A DNA stretch of 64,000 nucleotides from CALRQJ02 sp943370285 (GCA_943370285.1 CALRQJ020000001.1:372001-436000); one strand, 5' to 3'; positions 1 through 9,962 are shown, numbered from the stretch's first letter. The notes: a model not told the origin generated them from the sequence alone. Numbers and translations: made by a program.

Positions 1-3000
1 GATTGTTTTTCTACCGGTTGTTGAAATACTACCGGTGTAGCAGTTGTGGTAAAGCCTGCTACCACATCGCCGCTATGGCAAGCATCTAATGTAATCATGC
101 GGTAACGGGCTGGCACTTGATTGAAGATACCTGTGATAGCCGCCATAGAAAATCCATTACGTTCGGGTGCCGAAAAATCAACATCATGCGTAGCATACCA
201 AAACTTCTTATTCTCATCTAACAAACCATGTCCACTAAATGATAACATGATTTTATCATCGGGTTTTGTTTGTTGCAGTTTATTGCTTAACTGCTGAATG
301 GCTGCTGCTGTTACTTGATCATTCAATAGTGTATCGATAATGATGCCCGGATATTCCTTACTCAAAAACAGCGCAATATCTCTAATATCCTTATCGGCAT
401 ATTTTAAATTTTGAGCACTGTCTTTGTATTTCGACACACCAATGCCCACAAAATACCATTTACCACTGTCGGCAAATTCGCCAACAATTTTTCTTTCGTC
501 GAAACTACTGCGATTGCCTTTTGCATCTTCTACCCATGTGTAGATCACATTGTCTCCAGCATTTAAAGGTACTTGAATGGTTTGCTGCAACTGTTTGGTA
601 TTGGTTGTTGGTGCTACTACTATAGGACAACCATTAACTACCACCTGAACAGTACTAATAGCAGTTTCGGCATTAGCATTAACAGTTAAGCTTAATTGTC
701 TTGGAGACAAACTAGCTTGAGTTTGTAATTGTACAGTTGAAGCTACACCACCAAATCCTGTAGTGGAAGCTTTGTACTTATTGAGTCTGATTTGATGTAA
801 CTGTTTGTAAAAATCAATTTCAGTTTGTGGTGCTTTTAAATATTCCAACACTTTATCGGGTCTGTTATATTGCAAGTCACCTTGCTTCAATGGAATTACT
901 GTACTGTTCTGAACAAAATGAATATTAGATTCTACACCCGGTGTAGCCATATAATAATTTTCTTTGGTGAGCCATAGATATTTTCTATCGGCATAACCAC
1001 CACCCTTCCAAGTAAACAAAGTTAAATCTGCTACTAAGGTTTGTTTATTCACCATGTAGTAGTTGCCTAATTTATCGAGCAACAACAAGTAATTACCTTG
1101 ACTACCGGCTATCGATTCTACCGATGCAACAGCCTTTACACAAGCTTCAATTTTTCCATCTTTTATTTTTACGATTCCGCCATCATCGTAAGCAATGAAT
1201 ATTGCTTTTTCTACATCATCATAAAACAAATCATTTGATGTAAAATAATTGCTAGATAGATAGTTAAAGCGAATGATTTCTGTTTTTTTATCGGTTTGTA
1301 AGTTATAAAAAATTAGTGCCCCTGCTTCGGAAAATAGAATCGTATTTACATCAACAATATTGACAGATTGAAACTTGTCAACACTCAGTTTTACGGTATG
1401 AATTATTTTTTTGAGCTGATTATTTTCAATGCGATAGGGCTGAATGATTTTTGTCTTTTGATTCAGCAAATAGAAAATAAACACATTGTTATGGAGTTGT
1501 TTTTGCCCAACTATTTTACCGGCAAGAATGTTGGATAATTTGCCTGTTTGCATATTGAGTACAACTATTGAATCGGTATTGCTAGTGAGTAAATCGTTAT
1601 CGAAAGTTTTAAACTCACCCTTTTTTAAAACCATCACAGCTTGCTGTCCACTTAGTGGATATAATTTTAAATCTAACCCATAATCTCTTGTAAATGGTAA
1701 TTCATACACAGCATCGGGTATGGTTGCAGTTAAATTTTTTGCTGCTACTAATATGCCATTGAAATTGCGCTGCCATTGATACAAATTTTTGTTCCGTTCT
1801 GCCGAAGGAACAAACAATTGTTTGATAGATTTCAGCGTGTATCGCTTCCCATCACTTAACCCCCATCCACCATCTTCTAATATATCATTTGGAGCAATGC
1901 TGGAAAGCTGCATACTATCATTTAATACAGCAGTATTGACTAAATCAGCTTGTATTAATAAGCCGTTAGACAAATTCCAAATTCTACCATCACTTACTAA
2001 ATGTTTATTGGTGATTTGTGTATAGCGGATATAATCTTTTTCTGCTTTTAGGTGATAGAGTTTGTACAAAGTATCTTTTTGTAATTGCCAAGTTTGAATA
2101 TCATCAGAAACCGAAACCAACAATTGATCATTCGGACTTACGGTATAACTAAACCCGGGTTTTGTAGCAGAATATAATTGATTGAGTTTCCCATTAGTAA
2201 GGTTAATTTGAGAGGGCTGATAGGTTCTTTTTTCTCTTACATATAAAAGAGGTTGTGATTGCGATAATTGCTGAATATCTACATTATTGGATAAATGTGC
2301 TGCATAAATGGCTTCGCCTTTAAGGTTATACCAATGCCACTTTATACTATCGCCACTTTTTTGACTCAAATAAATACCTAAGTCGTTAATCATCGGTGCA
2401 TTAATCGAAGCGGCACTTAACAAAAGCCTTGGCACTTCATTGTTGCTGCCTATAATACTTATGCTTTCGCTTCGCTCATTATTTAATTTACCCGTCCTAA
2501 TTAAGTAGTCATAACTACCTGGTATTTGCCAAGCATCATACAACACTTCATTAGAAACAACATTGTATGTATTGGTTGTATGAGCTAGCAGTAAACTATC
2601 CAGATAAAAGGTTTCTAATTGCTTAATAGGATATTGTCCATTGCTCTTTTTTACAAATTGTGGTCGGTCCATGTTATCCCAAGCAAAAGATTGGATGGCT
2701 TCATTTTTGTTGCCTCCTGCAAGTAGGATACGTTTTTTTGTAATCACTCCTGTTACTACATTAATCAAAGCCATTTGCAATGTGTCGGCTATGCCGCTTG
2801 TAATACCTGCCTTAATCATCCATTCAAAAACATATTTTCCATTGGGTGACAATGATGCCGTATTGTCTTTTGATATTCTACTAAAAGTATTCAAATCAAC
2901 ATTGGCTGATGGAAAAGCAGTAATCATATTACCATTACGAATATTATATAACAAATACGTGTTATCGGAATAAGAAAACAAAGCCAAATCATTATTAGAA

Positions 3001-4235
3001 ATGCTAACCTTCTGCTTCCAACTACTAGTTGGCATTTGATTGACAACTGTTGTTAACCCTACAGGATAGAGTTGGTCGTCGGCTTGTTTATTTTTAGGCA
3101 TTACTTGTTGTACATAAACATCATTACGAGGTTGAATTCGGTACAAAAAGTTTTGTCCATTAGAAAAAGTAGAATCAAATTTTGAAGCTGAAAAGTATAA
3201 AGTGCTATCCGATGTATTAAAATACAGCTGGTGTATATTGGTAATATTATAGCTATGAATATGCCAAAAGAAATCTTGTACAACAGTGCCTATTTTCAAA
3301 TCAAACAATATCAACTTGCTTAGTACAGATTGTATATACAATTTATCTTGAATAAAATCAAATGCCAATTTAGTATCATCATAATTTCCAATTCCAAAAT
3401 CTTCTGCGGTGTATGTTTTTATCAGCTTAGGAATGCCGGAACTGTAATCGTATTGACTTAAAGCATTAAACCCTTTCACCCACCGTTCACCTTCTTCTAC
3501 CCATAACTGCTGTTTGTTTTCATCAAAGTAGAACGCTACAACTGCATTATCGATTGAAGAAATAGGAAGTCTTACATAATCCCTAGGGGAAGCTGTTGGA
3601 ATAAAATAAAAGCCCGAATCTCTAGTTCCTGCAGCGGCATACTTGGCATCAGCCGACACTTGTAAAGCGGTTAAGCAATGTGGTGTAAAAATGCGTTGTA
3701 AACTGTCTTTGCCATTTATTTTTCGTTCAACTCCAATTGTTCCATTATTACAAATAACCGAGGAATCTTTACCCCATAAAAAACAGTTGTTGGCAGCCCA
3801 TGTAATCACTTTTCTTTCAGCAGTAGGTTGCACAATTTTCACCATTGTGTAAGGACTTAGTTGATTAATGCTCTTCAACGAATCTCCCATGATATAAATA
3901 GCACTTGAATCTAACAACTTAGTACGGTATTCAAAGCCATCAGGTGCACCCTTTGTATCAAAATGTCTGCTGAAATAATTTTTATTTGGAAACCGATCTA
4001 AAGAAAATTGAAATTTAGGATAGGTATTAAATAATAGTTTGGCGTCATTAAAATCGTTCCAGGTTTTAAATACATAATAGCCATTAGAAAAAGTCCATGC
4101 TTTTTCATCGGGGTAATAAGCCATATGCAAGGCAGATAATTTACCTAGGCTTGTTACTTCAGTTATGTTGTATTGTGCCTTGGCTGATATGGTAATCATT
4201 AAAATGGCAACGCCGATAAAAAATTGCTTTTTCAT
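1..4235 (-). CDS. Secreted caspase-family (peptidase C14) protein with long propeller-like N-terminal region, partial
   Basis: One uninterrupted reading frame of more than 1411 codons begins at ATG 4235 and runs off the window before its stop. The start MKKQFFIGVAILMITISAKA is a signal peptide with an AKA-Q cleavage site. About 1100 residues of beta-rich sequence follow (aromatic and Asp-rich blades, no clean WD motif), then an Ig-like stretch near residues 1160-1220. A caspase fold comes next: it starts around WYFVGIGVSKYKD, has a catalytic His in SFSGHG (His1336), and a catalytic Cys in LDACHSGD (Cys1386). Both dyad residues are intact, so it is probably an active Cys protease of the metacaspase/paracaspase type with Arg/Lys or Asp specificity unknown. 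It is exported, so it acts in the periplasm or outside. The extreme C-terminus is not visible, so a T9SS sorting domain cannot be excluded. Confidence 0.85.
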   Translation of the reverse strand, partial: MKKQFFIGVAILMITISAKAQYNITEVTSLGKLSALHMAYYPDEKAWTFSNGYYVFKTWNDFNDAKLLFNTYPKFQFSLDRFPNKNYFSRHFDTKGAPDGFEYRTKLLDSSAIYIMGDSLKSINQLSPYTMVKIVQPTAERKVITWAANNCFLWGKDSSVICNNGTIGVERKINGKDSLQRIFTPHCLTALQVSADAKYAAAGTRDSGFYFIPTASPRDYVRLPISSIDNAVVAFYFDENKQQLWVEEGERWVKGFNALSQYDYSSGIPKLIKTYTAEDFGIGNYDDTKLAFDFIQDKLYIQSVLSKLILFDLKIGTVVQDFFWHIHSYNITNIHQLYFNTSDSTLYFSASKFDSTFSNGQNFLYRIQPRNDVYVQQVMPKNKQADDQLYPVGLTTVVNQMPTSSWKQKVSISNNDLALFSYSDNTYLLYNIRNGNMITAFPSANVDLNTFSRISKDNTASLSPNGKYVFEWMIKAGITSGIADTLQMALINVVTGVITKKRILLAGGNKNEAIQSFAWDNMDRPQFVKKSNGQYPIKQLETFYLDSLLLAHTTNTYNVVSNEVLYDAWQIPGSYDYLIRTGKLNNERSESISIIGSNNEVPRLLLSAASINAPMINDLGIYLSQKSGDSIKWHWYNLKGEAIYAAHLSNNVDIQQLSQSQPLLYVREKRTYQPSQINLTNGKLNQLYSATKPGFSYTVSPNDQLLVSVSDDIQTWQLQKDTLYKLYHLKAEKDYIRYTQITNKHLVSDGRIWNLSNGLLIQADLVNTAVLNDSMQLSSIAPNDILEDGGWGLSDGKRYTLKSIKQLFVPSAERNKNLYQWQRNFNGILVAAKNLTATIPDAVYELPFTRDYGLDLKLYPLSGQQAVMVLKKGEFKTFDNDLLTSNTDSIVVLNMQTGKLSNILAGKIVGQKQLHNNVFIFYLLNQKTKIIQPYRIENNQLKKIIHTVKLSVDKFQSVNIVDVNTILFSEAGALIFYNLQTDKKTEIIRFNYLSSNYFTSNDLFYDDVEKAIFIAYDDGGIVKIKDGKIEACVKAVASVESIAGSQGNYLLLLDKLGNYYMVNKQTLVADLTLFTWKGGGYADRKYLWLTKENYYMATPGVESNIHFVQNSTVIPLKQGDLQYNRPDKVLEYLKAPQTEIDFYKQLHQIRLNKYKASTTGFGGVASTVQLQTQASLSPRQLSLTVNANAETAISTVQVVVNGCPIVVAPTTNTKQLQQTIQVPLNAGDNVIYTWVEDAKGNRSSFDERKIVGEFADSGKWYFVGIGVSKYKDSAQNLKYADKDIRDIALFLSKEYPGIIIDTLLNDQVTAAAIQQLSNKLQQTKPDDKIMLSFSGHGLLDENKKFWYATHDVDFSAPERNGFSMAAITGIFNQVPARYRMITLDACHSGDVVAGFTTTATPVVFQQPVEKQ

Positions 4236-4297
4236 ATTGTATAATCTGTTGTAAAATAAGCAATAACCAAGACAATCAATCCTTTCATTATTTCAAC

Positions 4298-4325
4298 AAA
4301 AAAAGCAGGCCATAAAGACCTGCTT
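4298..4325 (-). terminator. Intrinsic terminator downstream of the HMA-like gene
   Basis: The 7-bp stem AAGCAGG (4303-4309) / CCTGCTT (4319-4325) with a 9-nt loop is followed, on the minus strand, by a run of seven T (4298-4304). It lies 20 nt past the stop of the 4345-4746 gene and before the caspase gene start. Confidence 0.7.
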
Positions 4326-4344
4326 CAAAAAAATATGTGATAGT

Positions 4345-4746
4345 TTAATACGGTTGTATATGACAAGGCTTCCCTTTTTGAGGACCGCCACCGTCAGCTG
4401 CTCTTTTACAAGCCGGTTTCAATTTTTTATAACTGTCTTCTTCTGCCTTTACTTCATCGGCATCATAACCTGCATTGGCAAAAACAGTACGGATGTAATC
4501 TAAATTTGTTCTATCGGGCCAATATTGTACCCTGCAAGTGCCAGATAATAAATTAATCTGCAATTTGATAATACCACCTTCTGTTTGTTCTATTTCTTTA
4601 GCAAAATATTCTTCTACACTTTTTTTACATTCCCAACAACGTAAGGCCGGGGTTTTTATGGTAGCCCACTCCGGTTTTGCATTTTGAGCGGTAGCAGCTA
4701 TTCCTATAAACAATACAGCTATCAAGCCAAGCATCATTTTTTTCAT
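4345..4746 (-). CDS. Small secreted protein with heavy-metal-associated (HMA)-like fold
   Basis: 133 residues. The N-terminus MKKMMLGLIAVLFIGIAATA-Q is a signal peptide. The mature part begins EWATIKTPALRCWECKKSVEEYF, which resembles the beta1-loop-alpha1 unit of HMA metal-binding domains: a CxxC pair (Cys37, Cys40) sits in the metal-loop position. The following GIIKLQINLLSGTCRVQYW and a second helix ending FANAGYDADEV fit the rest of the ferredoxin-like fold. Three further Cys residues occur downstream. This suggests periplasmic or surface metal (copper-type) binding, but the loop is LRCWEC rather than the usual MxCxxC and no metal-transport gene is adjacent. It is followed by its own terminator and preceded by pyrE 24 nt upstream. 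Confidence 0.6.
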   Translation of the reverse strand: MKKMMLGLIAVLFIGIAATAQNAKPEWATIKTPALRCWECKKSVEEYFAKEIEQTEGGIIKLQINLLSGTCRVQYWPDRTNLDYIRTVFANAGYDADEVKAEEDSYKKLKPACKRAADGGGPQKGKPCHIQPY

Positions 4747-4770
4747 ACTTTATATTTAAAAATCATTAAA

Positions 4771-5403
4771 TCAAATTCCTTGCCAGTTTGCCGGATCTTT
4801 TCTCCAACTCAACAACAAACTTTCTGTTGCTGCTGCTACTGTTCCTTTTTGTACAGCCATATCAATTAAGGTAGCATAATTGGTTAATGACACATATTTT
4901 ACGCCGGCTGCTGCAAAGGCTTCATCAGCAATAGCAAAACCATAGTTAAAAATTGACACCATACCAACCACTTCAACACCGGCATTACGCAAAACCTCAA
5001 CAACTTGTAAACTACTTTTTCCGGTAGAAATTAAATCTTCAATTACCAACGCTTTTTGTCCTGGTTCAAAAGCACCTTCAATTTGATTGCCTAAACCATG
5101 TTCTTTGGGCTTTGGTCGAACATAAATATAAGGCAACTTCAATTGATCAGCGGCCATGGCACCCCAGGCAATACCGGCAGTAGCAACACCTGCCAATAAA
5201 TCGGCTTCAGGAAATTGCTCAAATACCACATTGCACATTTCACTCTTAATAAATTCTCTGATGTAGGGAAAGGAAAGCACCTTTCTATTATCGCAATAAA
5301 TAGGACTTTTCCAACCACTTGCCCAAGTAAAAGGATTTTCGGGGCTCAATTTTACGGCTCCAATATGAAGCAATTTTTCAGCTACGGCTTTCTCATTTGT
5401 CAT
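4771..5403 (-). CDS. pyrE: Orotate phosphoribosyltransferase
   Basis: 210 residues, normal for the family. It transfers phosphoribose from PRPP to orotate to give OMP in de novo pyrimidine synthesis (cytoplasm). The PRPP-binding loop reads ALVIEDLISTGKSS (around residues 118-132), with the acidic pair followed by the STGKS turn. An N-terminal FTWASGWKSPIYCDNR matches the orotate-site beta hairpin of OPRTases, and YVRPKPKEHG carries the flexible-loop Lys residues. The ATG at 5403 is 75 nt from the divergent NUDIX gene, so both promoters lie in that short gap. Confidence 0.95.
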   Translation of the reverse strand: MTNEKAVAEKLLHIGAVKLSPENPFTWASGWKSPIYCDNRKVLSFPYIREFIKSEMCNVVFEQFPEADLLAGVATAGIAWGAMAADQLKLPYIYVRPKPKEHGLGNQIEGAFEPGQKALVIEDLISTGKSSLQVVEVLRNAGVEVVGMVSIFNYGFAIADEAFAAAGVKYVSLTNYATLIDMAVQKGTVAAATESLLLSWRKDPANWQGI

Positions 5404-5478
5404 GCCGCTAAGGTAAATGTGAAAGTTTAATTACCCTACAAATTGTTGGTTGAAGCTGATTATTCGTTAATTCGCAGC

Positions 5479-5889
5479 ATGAAAACAATTATTGCCGCAG
5501 GCGGATTAGTTGAAAATGAAAAAGGGGAATTATTGATGATTTTTCGTCGAGGAAAATGGGATTTACCAAAAGGAAAATTAGATGCAGGCGAAGATATACC
5601 TACTTGTGCTTTAAGAGAAGTAGCGGAAGAAACCGGTGTTCAACCAAAACAATTAGGCGAATTAATTGGCAAAACCTATCACCAATACTTTGATAAATGG
5701 GTGGGTGAAGAAGTAATCAAAGAAACTTGGTGGTATCACATGCAAGCCGATAATAACCAAGCATTAATTCCACAAACAGAAGAAGATATTGAGCAAATTA
5801 TATGGGCAGATGCAGAAACAATTGCAGCTCATTTACAAAACAGTTTTCCATCCATTATCGAAATCATTGAAAAATGGCGAAGAGATTAA
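5479..5889 (+). CDS. NUDIX hydrolase
   Basis: The NUDIX box GX5EX7REUXEEXGU is perfect: it starts at GKLDAGE and ends REVAEETGV (about residues 38-60 from the start used here). Such enzymes hydrolyse nucleoside diphosphate-linked substrates with Mg2+/Mn2+; the substrate cannot be read from the sequence. The reading frame extends upstream to a TTG at 5443, but the ATG at 5479 (MKTIIAAGGLV) begins exactly at the usual first beta strand and is preferred, giving 136 residues. It is divergent from pyrE. Confidence 0.88.
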   Translation: MKTIIAAGGLVENEKGELLMIFRRGKWDLPKGKLDAGEDIPTCALREVAEETGVQPKQLGELIGKTYHQYFDKWVGEEVIKETWWYHMQADNNQALIPQTEEDIEQIIWADAETIAAHLQNSFPSIIEIIEKWRRD

Positions 5890-6008
5890 CCATTTGATGT
5901 GATACACTAACCTTACAGATTCCATTCCGGCAAATATTTCACACATTTATGTTATAGCCACAGTTAATAATCCTTGGTTTCTTTGCAGTATCAAAATGAC
6001 ATCAAGCA

Positions 6009-6797
6009 ATGAAATTATCTATACTTTGTTTAACGTTCGTAGCAATACTTTGCAGCCAATGCACAACGCCTAAAATCGCTGTTAGTGAAACCGGTTGGGA
6101 AAATAAACAAACCTTTAAAGTAAAAGGAAGACAAGGCATTTTAATCAAACAAAAATTGAGCTTTGGCAGCTATGCTACTAATACGGTTAAACGTTCTTGG
6201 ACTAAAGGTAATAGCAGTAGAACAGGTATTGGCACTGTCGTTAATGCAGCTTACCAAAATATTATATCGGTTGAATATATCAACAAAAAACAAACTATCC
6301 GTTTTTCGTTAACAGATGACAAGCAACAACAAAGCGATGTGTATTGTGCTTCTAAATTTGCAGCCCGTGATTTACAAATTGGAAATAGACCAAATAGCAT
6401 TATCAATATTGCAGAAGATTTGTTGGGTGTTACTAGTCAATCTACCAGCTTTTATTACGTACAAATTTATACTGATGATAAAGCTGGCCCATGGCAATTG
6501 CTATTAGATAACCAAGCTGCACAAGCCAGAGCGAAAAGCTATCAAGGTGTATTGGCGCTAGACAAAGAAAATTATTACACTATTAAGCCGGTGTATAAAA
6601 TGGAAACAAAAAAAGGAAATCAACCTATACTTGGTGGTTCTATCGGATTTGAAATATTTAACCCACAGCAACAACCGGTAGCTGCTGTTTCCTTGATTGA
6701 TAATGGAATGGTATTTATGAACAGTAATTCAGATAAAGAAAGATTTTTATTAGCCAACCTTTGTGCGGCAATTTTATTACAGCAAGAGATTGGCTAA
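6009..6797 (+). CDS. Putative lipoprotein of unknown function
   Basis: 262 residues. The N-terminus is hydrophobic and ends in Cys (MKLSILCLTFVAILCSQC), consistent with a signal peptide and a non-canonical lipobox; Cys18 is the likely lipidated residue. The rest is beta-rich and soluble with a basic patch near KRSWTKGNSSRTG. No known enzymatic motif was recognised. Monocistronic: it is flanked by a 119-bp gap upstream and a strong terminator immediately downstream. Similar KIAVSETGW-type lipoproteins are, to my recollection, recurrent in Chitinophagaceae; that is recall, not a search. Confidence 0.75.
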   Translation: MKLSILCLTFVAILCSQCTTPKIAVSETGWENKQTFKVKGRQGILIKQKLSFGSYATNTVKRSWTKGNSSRTGIGTVVNAAYQNIISVEYINKKQTIRFSLTDDKQQQSDVYCASKFAARDLQIGNRPNSIINIAEDLLGVTSQSTSFYYVQIYTDDKAGPWQLLLDNQAAQARAKSYQGVLALDKENYYTIKPVYKMETKKGNQPILGGSIGFEIFNPQQQPVAAVSLIDNGMVFMNSNSDKERFLLANLCAAILLQQEIG

Positions 6798-6836
6798 TAA
6801 GCAAGTTGAAAGGGTAGTTTTTAGTTTACAATCATG

Positions 6837-6868
6837 AGCCTCGTATTCTTACGAGGCTATATGTTTTT
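6837..6868 (+). terminator. Intrinsic terminator after the lipoprotein gene
   Basis: Perfect 8-bp stem AGCCTCGT (6837-6844) / ACGAGGCT (6851-6858), 6-nt loop ATTCTT, followed by ATATGTTTTT on the plus strand. It isolates the lipoprotein gene from the kinase gene starting at 6908. Confidence 0.85.
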
Positions 6869-6907
6869 AGGAATAAATTGTAATTTGAATAAAAATAAAC
6901 ATTGCCA

Positions 6908-7798
6908 ATGAATCATGTAGCGATTATCGGCGGAACAACTTTTGATCATATTGTTTCGCTACCGCAATTACCACAACCAATTCCCACTACTGTTCATTCA
7001 GCACCATTTCACGAAGGAACTGGTTCAACCGGTGCAGGTAAAGCTTTAGCACTTACTAAACTTGGGGTCAGCAATACCTTGTACTCGGTATTAGGCAATG
7101 ATGAATATGGTAATTATATCATTAAAGATTTACAACAGCATGGAGTTGATTTGTTCTACGACTTTGATCCTAAAGGAACAGAACGTCATATTAATTTGAT
7201 GGATGAACAAGGCAGCAGAATTTCAATGTTCATTACTACTTCTTCTGAAACAATCAACTTTTCGACAGATGCCATCAACAACATATTGAATAGGGCTGAT
7301 ATTATTGTGCTGAACATTATAGCATATTGTAAACAACTCATTCCATTAGTTGCTGCTCAGCAAAAACCTGTTTGGACAGATTTACATGATTATGATGGAA
7401 GCAACGCTTACCATCAACCATTTATTGATGCCGCACAATACATTCATTTAAGTTCTGACAATTTAGAGGATTACAAAGCTACCATGCAACAATTAATAGC
7501 AGCAGGTAAAGAATTGGTTATCTGTACCCACGGAAAAGCAGGTGCTTCTTTACTTACAAAAACCGGCGTTTGGTTAGAGCAACAATCAATTGCAGATTTA
7601 CCTGTGATTGATGCGAATGGTGCAGGAGATAATTTTTTTGCAGGATTTTTATATGGTTGGATGAAACAACTTTCTCTACAAACTTGTTTGCAATATGGGG
7701 CCATTACCGGTGGGTATTGTATCACCTCAAAGGGCTTAGTTTACGAACATTTAAATGCTGGTTTTTTGATACAAAAACACAAAGAACTATTCACATAA
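6908..7798 (+). CDS. PfkB-family carbohydrate/nucleoside kinase
   Basis: 296 residues from ATG 6908 (an upstream in-frame TTG at 6902 adds only two residues). The N-terminal glycine-rich strand MNHVAIIGGTTFDHIV and EGTGSTGAGKALALTKLG correspond to the ribokinase-fold substrate site. The C-terminal signature DANGAGDNFFAGF (catalytic Asp about residue 241, anion hole GAGD) is the PfkB motif 2. ATP-dependent phosphorylation of a sugar or nucleoside is expected; the exact substrate cannot be assigned. Length is normal for the family. It stands alone between two terminated units. Confidence 0.85.
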   Translation: MNHVAIIGGTTFDHIVSLPQLPQPIPTTVHSAPFHEGTGSTGAGKALALTKLGVSNTLYSVLGNDEYGNYIIKDLQQHGVDLFYDFDPKGTERHINLMDEQGSRISMFITTSSETINFSTDAINNILNRADIIVLNIIAYCKQLIPLVAAQQKPVWTDLHDYDGSNAYHQPFIDAAQYIHLSSDNLEDYKATMQQLIAAGKELVICTHGKAGASLLTKTGVWLEQQSIADLPVIDANGAGDNFFAGFLYGWMKQLSLQTCLQYGAITGGYCITSKGLVYEHLNAGFLIQKHKELFT

Positions 7799-7901
7799 TT
7801 GCACAACAATTCATCAGCCTGTTTTGCCGTTTATCTTTCTCACATATACATGCGATTGCCGTATCATATAATCTGTATTTCTTTTGCATAAAAAATTACT
7901 T

Positions 7902-9962
7902 ATGCAAAAATTTAGACACTCGTTAATATGCTTTTTAGTTACAATAAGCTATTTATCACATGCTCAAACCTCACTCTTAAACAATAATAAAAGTTTAGAG
8001 TTTTTAGGATTATTGAACAACAAAGTAATTCTCAGTTCGCTCTTAGATCAAAGCCTTTGGGTTAGTGATGGTACACCTGCCGGAACAGTTCAAATTATCA
8101 ATACTGTAACGTATGAAGATGGCGGATTTAGTGTGCTCAACAATGTCTTATATTTCTCTGGCAAATCAAGTGCAACAGGAACTGAATTATGGCGTACAGA
8201 TGGCACAGCCGGTGGTACTTTTATGGTAAGAGATATTAATCCAGGCCCTGAAAGTTCAAATCCTGGTGATAGGTTTGTATTACTGAATAATGAAATTTAT
8301 TTTTCTGCATTTTCAGCCACCCATGGAAGAGAAGTTTGGAAAACCAACGGTAGCACTAACGGCACCGTGTTAGTAAAAGATGTTACAACCGGCACGGGCA
8401 ACAGTAATTACAGTAGTTTGTACAAAATGGTAGCAACAAATAACTTCATTTATTTTGTTACCAATAGCTCCGGCGCTGCAGGTCAACTTTGGCGTACGGA
8501 CGGCACTTCAGCCGGTACAATCATGTTGAGAGACTGTAACCAGGATGGCAATTTTGCCACGCCTATGGCATTAACTACATTCAATAATAAATTCTTATTT
8601 ACTACAGAAACATCAGCAACCGGTAGAGAACTTTGGGTTACAGATGGTTCTGTTGCAGGTACAGTTTTGGTAAAAGACATTAATCCCGGAAATCCCGGAT
8701 CTTTTCCAAACGAAGGAATTATTTTCAATAATAAAATCTATTTTACTGCAGAAACTCAAAATGATGGCAGAGAACTTTGGGTTACAGATGGCACTTCAGC
8801 CGGTACGCAACTAATAAAAGATATAGAGCCAGGAAATATTCCTTCTGACCCAGTATTATATAACGCAATAAAATCCGCTACAAAGTTTTATTTTTCTTGC
8901 TATTCAGCTGCTAACGGCGTTGAAATTTGGGAAAGCGATGGAACTACTAATGGAACAAAATTATTTGTTGATATTGAGGCAGGTCCCGGCGATGCATTTC
9001 CATTTTTACTTACCCCGTTTGTTAATGGTTATGGTAATTTTGATGCCCCTTTATTCAAAGGAAACAAATTCTTTTTTGCTGCTTTCACCGTTACACATGG
9101 CTATGAATTATATGTAACAGATGGTACTGTTGCCGGCACAAAACTAGTAAAAGACCTTGTACCCGGTTTGGGAGATGGCATATCGGAATTAGCTTGGTTT
9201 TACACCAACGATTACCTCTATTTTTCAGGTACAGATAATGTTTTTGCTACTGAGTTATGGCGAACGGACGGCACTACCAACAATACTTTGATTGTTAATG
9301 ATATTGCGCCATTTGCAGCAAGTTCAAACCCATCACCCATGGTAATTGTAAACAATAAATTATTATTTATGGCTAATAATGGTGATGCCGGAGCAACAGA
9401 TTTGTTTGCAGTGATTAGTTTTGAACAAGTACTTCCGGTTAAATTATTATCATTCACGGGCAAACAAATTGTATCTGGGAATTTATTGGAGTGGAAAACG
9501 GCCAATGAAGATAATTTTGAAGGATACATTGTTGAAAGAAGTACAGATGGTAGAAATTTTACAGCTATAGCACAAGTTAATGCCACTGGTAGCAATACGT
9601 ATCAGTTTGAAGATAAGCAAGCTAATTCATTAGGTAATATTTGTTACTACAGGTTGCAATTAAAAGATAAAGATGGCCAAAAAGCTTATACTGCAATAAT
9701 TAGCATCAATAAAACAGCTAGTTCGGGAACAGTAAAAGTGTACCCTAATCAACAAAAGGGTTTAACCCTAAAATACCAATTACCGGGATCAAAAAGTGAT
9801 TATCGCATTATTGATGTACAAGGTAAAATCTTAGCAACGGGTAATTTAGCAGGATCGGCAGGAGTTGCTCAAATAAGCTTACCACATCAATCATCCGGAA
9901 TTGTTTTGGTACAAATACAATCGGGTAATTTTAAAACAACCGAAAGGATTATCATTCCTTAA
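7902..9962 (+). CDS. Surface propeller protein with nine ELWxTDGT repeats and type IX sorting domain
   Basis: 686 residues from ATG 7902; the frame extends to a TTG at 7884, but MQKFRHSLICFLVTISYLSHA-Q is a clean signal peptide. About residues 40-510 hold nine repeats of roughly 50 residues, each with a version of ELWVTDGTSAGTQLIKDI followed by a turn such as EPGN or NPGP, predicting a beta-propeller. Next comes an FN3-like stretch (LLEWKTANEDNFEGYIVERS). The last 75 residues form a T9SS type A-like sorting domain (VKVYPNQQKG start, strands ending TTERIIIP). Export to the outer surface is inferred from that domain. Function is unknown. A strong terminator follows. Confidence 0.85.
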   Translation: MQKFRHSLICFLVTISYLSHAQTSLLNNNKSLEFLGLLNNKVILSSLLDQSLWVSDGTPAGTVQIINTVTYEDGGFSVLNNVLYFSGKSSATGTELWRTDGTAGGTFMVRDINPGPESSNPGDRFVLLNNEIYFSAFSATHGREVWKTNGSTNGTVLVKDVTTGTGNSNYSSLYKMVATNNFIYFVTNSSGAAGQLWRTDGTSAGTIMLRDCNQDGNFATPMALTTFNNKFLFTTETSATGRELWVTDGSVAGTVLVKDINPGNPGSFPNEGIIFNNKIYFTAETQNDGRELWVTDGTSAGTQLIKDIEPGNIPSDPVLYNAIKSATKFYFSCYSAANGVEIWESDGTTNGTKLFVDIEAGPGDAFPFLLTPFVNGYGNFDAPLFKGNKFFFAAFTVTHGYELYVTDGTVAGTKLVKDLVPGLGDGISELAWFYTNDYLYFSGTDNVFATELWRTDGTTNNTLIVNDIAPFAASSNPSPMVIVNNKLLFMANNGDAGATDLFAVISFEQVLPVKLLSFTGKQIVSGNLLEWKTANEDNFEGYIVERSTDGRNFTAIAQVNATGSNTYQFEDKQANSLGNICYYRLQLKDKDGQKAYTAIISINKTASSGTVKVYPNQQKGLTLKYQLPGSKSDYRIIDVQGKILATGNLAGSAGVAQISLPHQSSGIVLVQIQSGNFKTTERIIIP

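Noticed and set aside
9218..9595. 125-codon minus-strand ORF
   Set aside because: Antisense to the propeller protein and without recognisable features.
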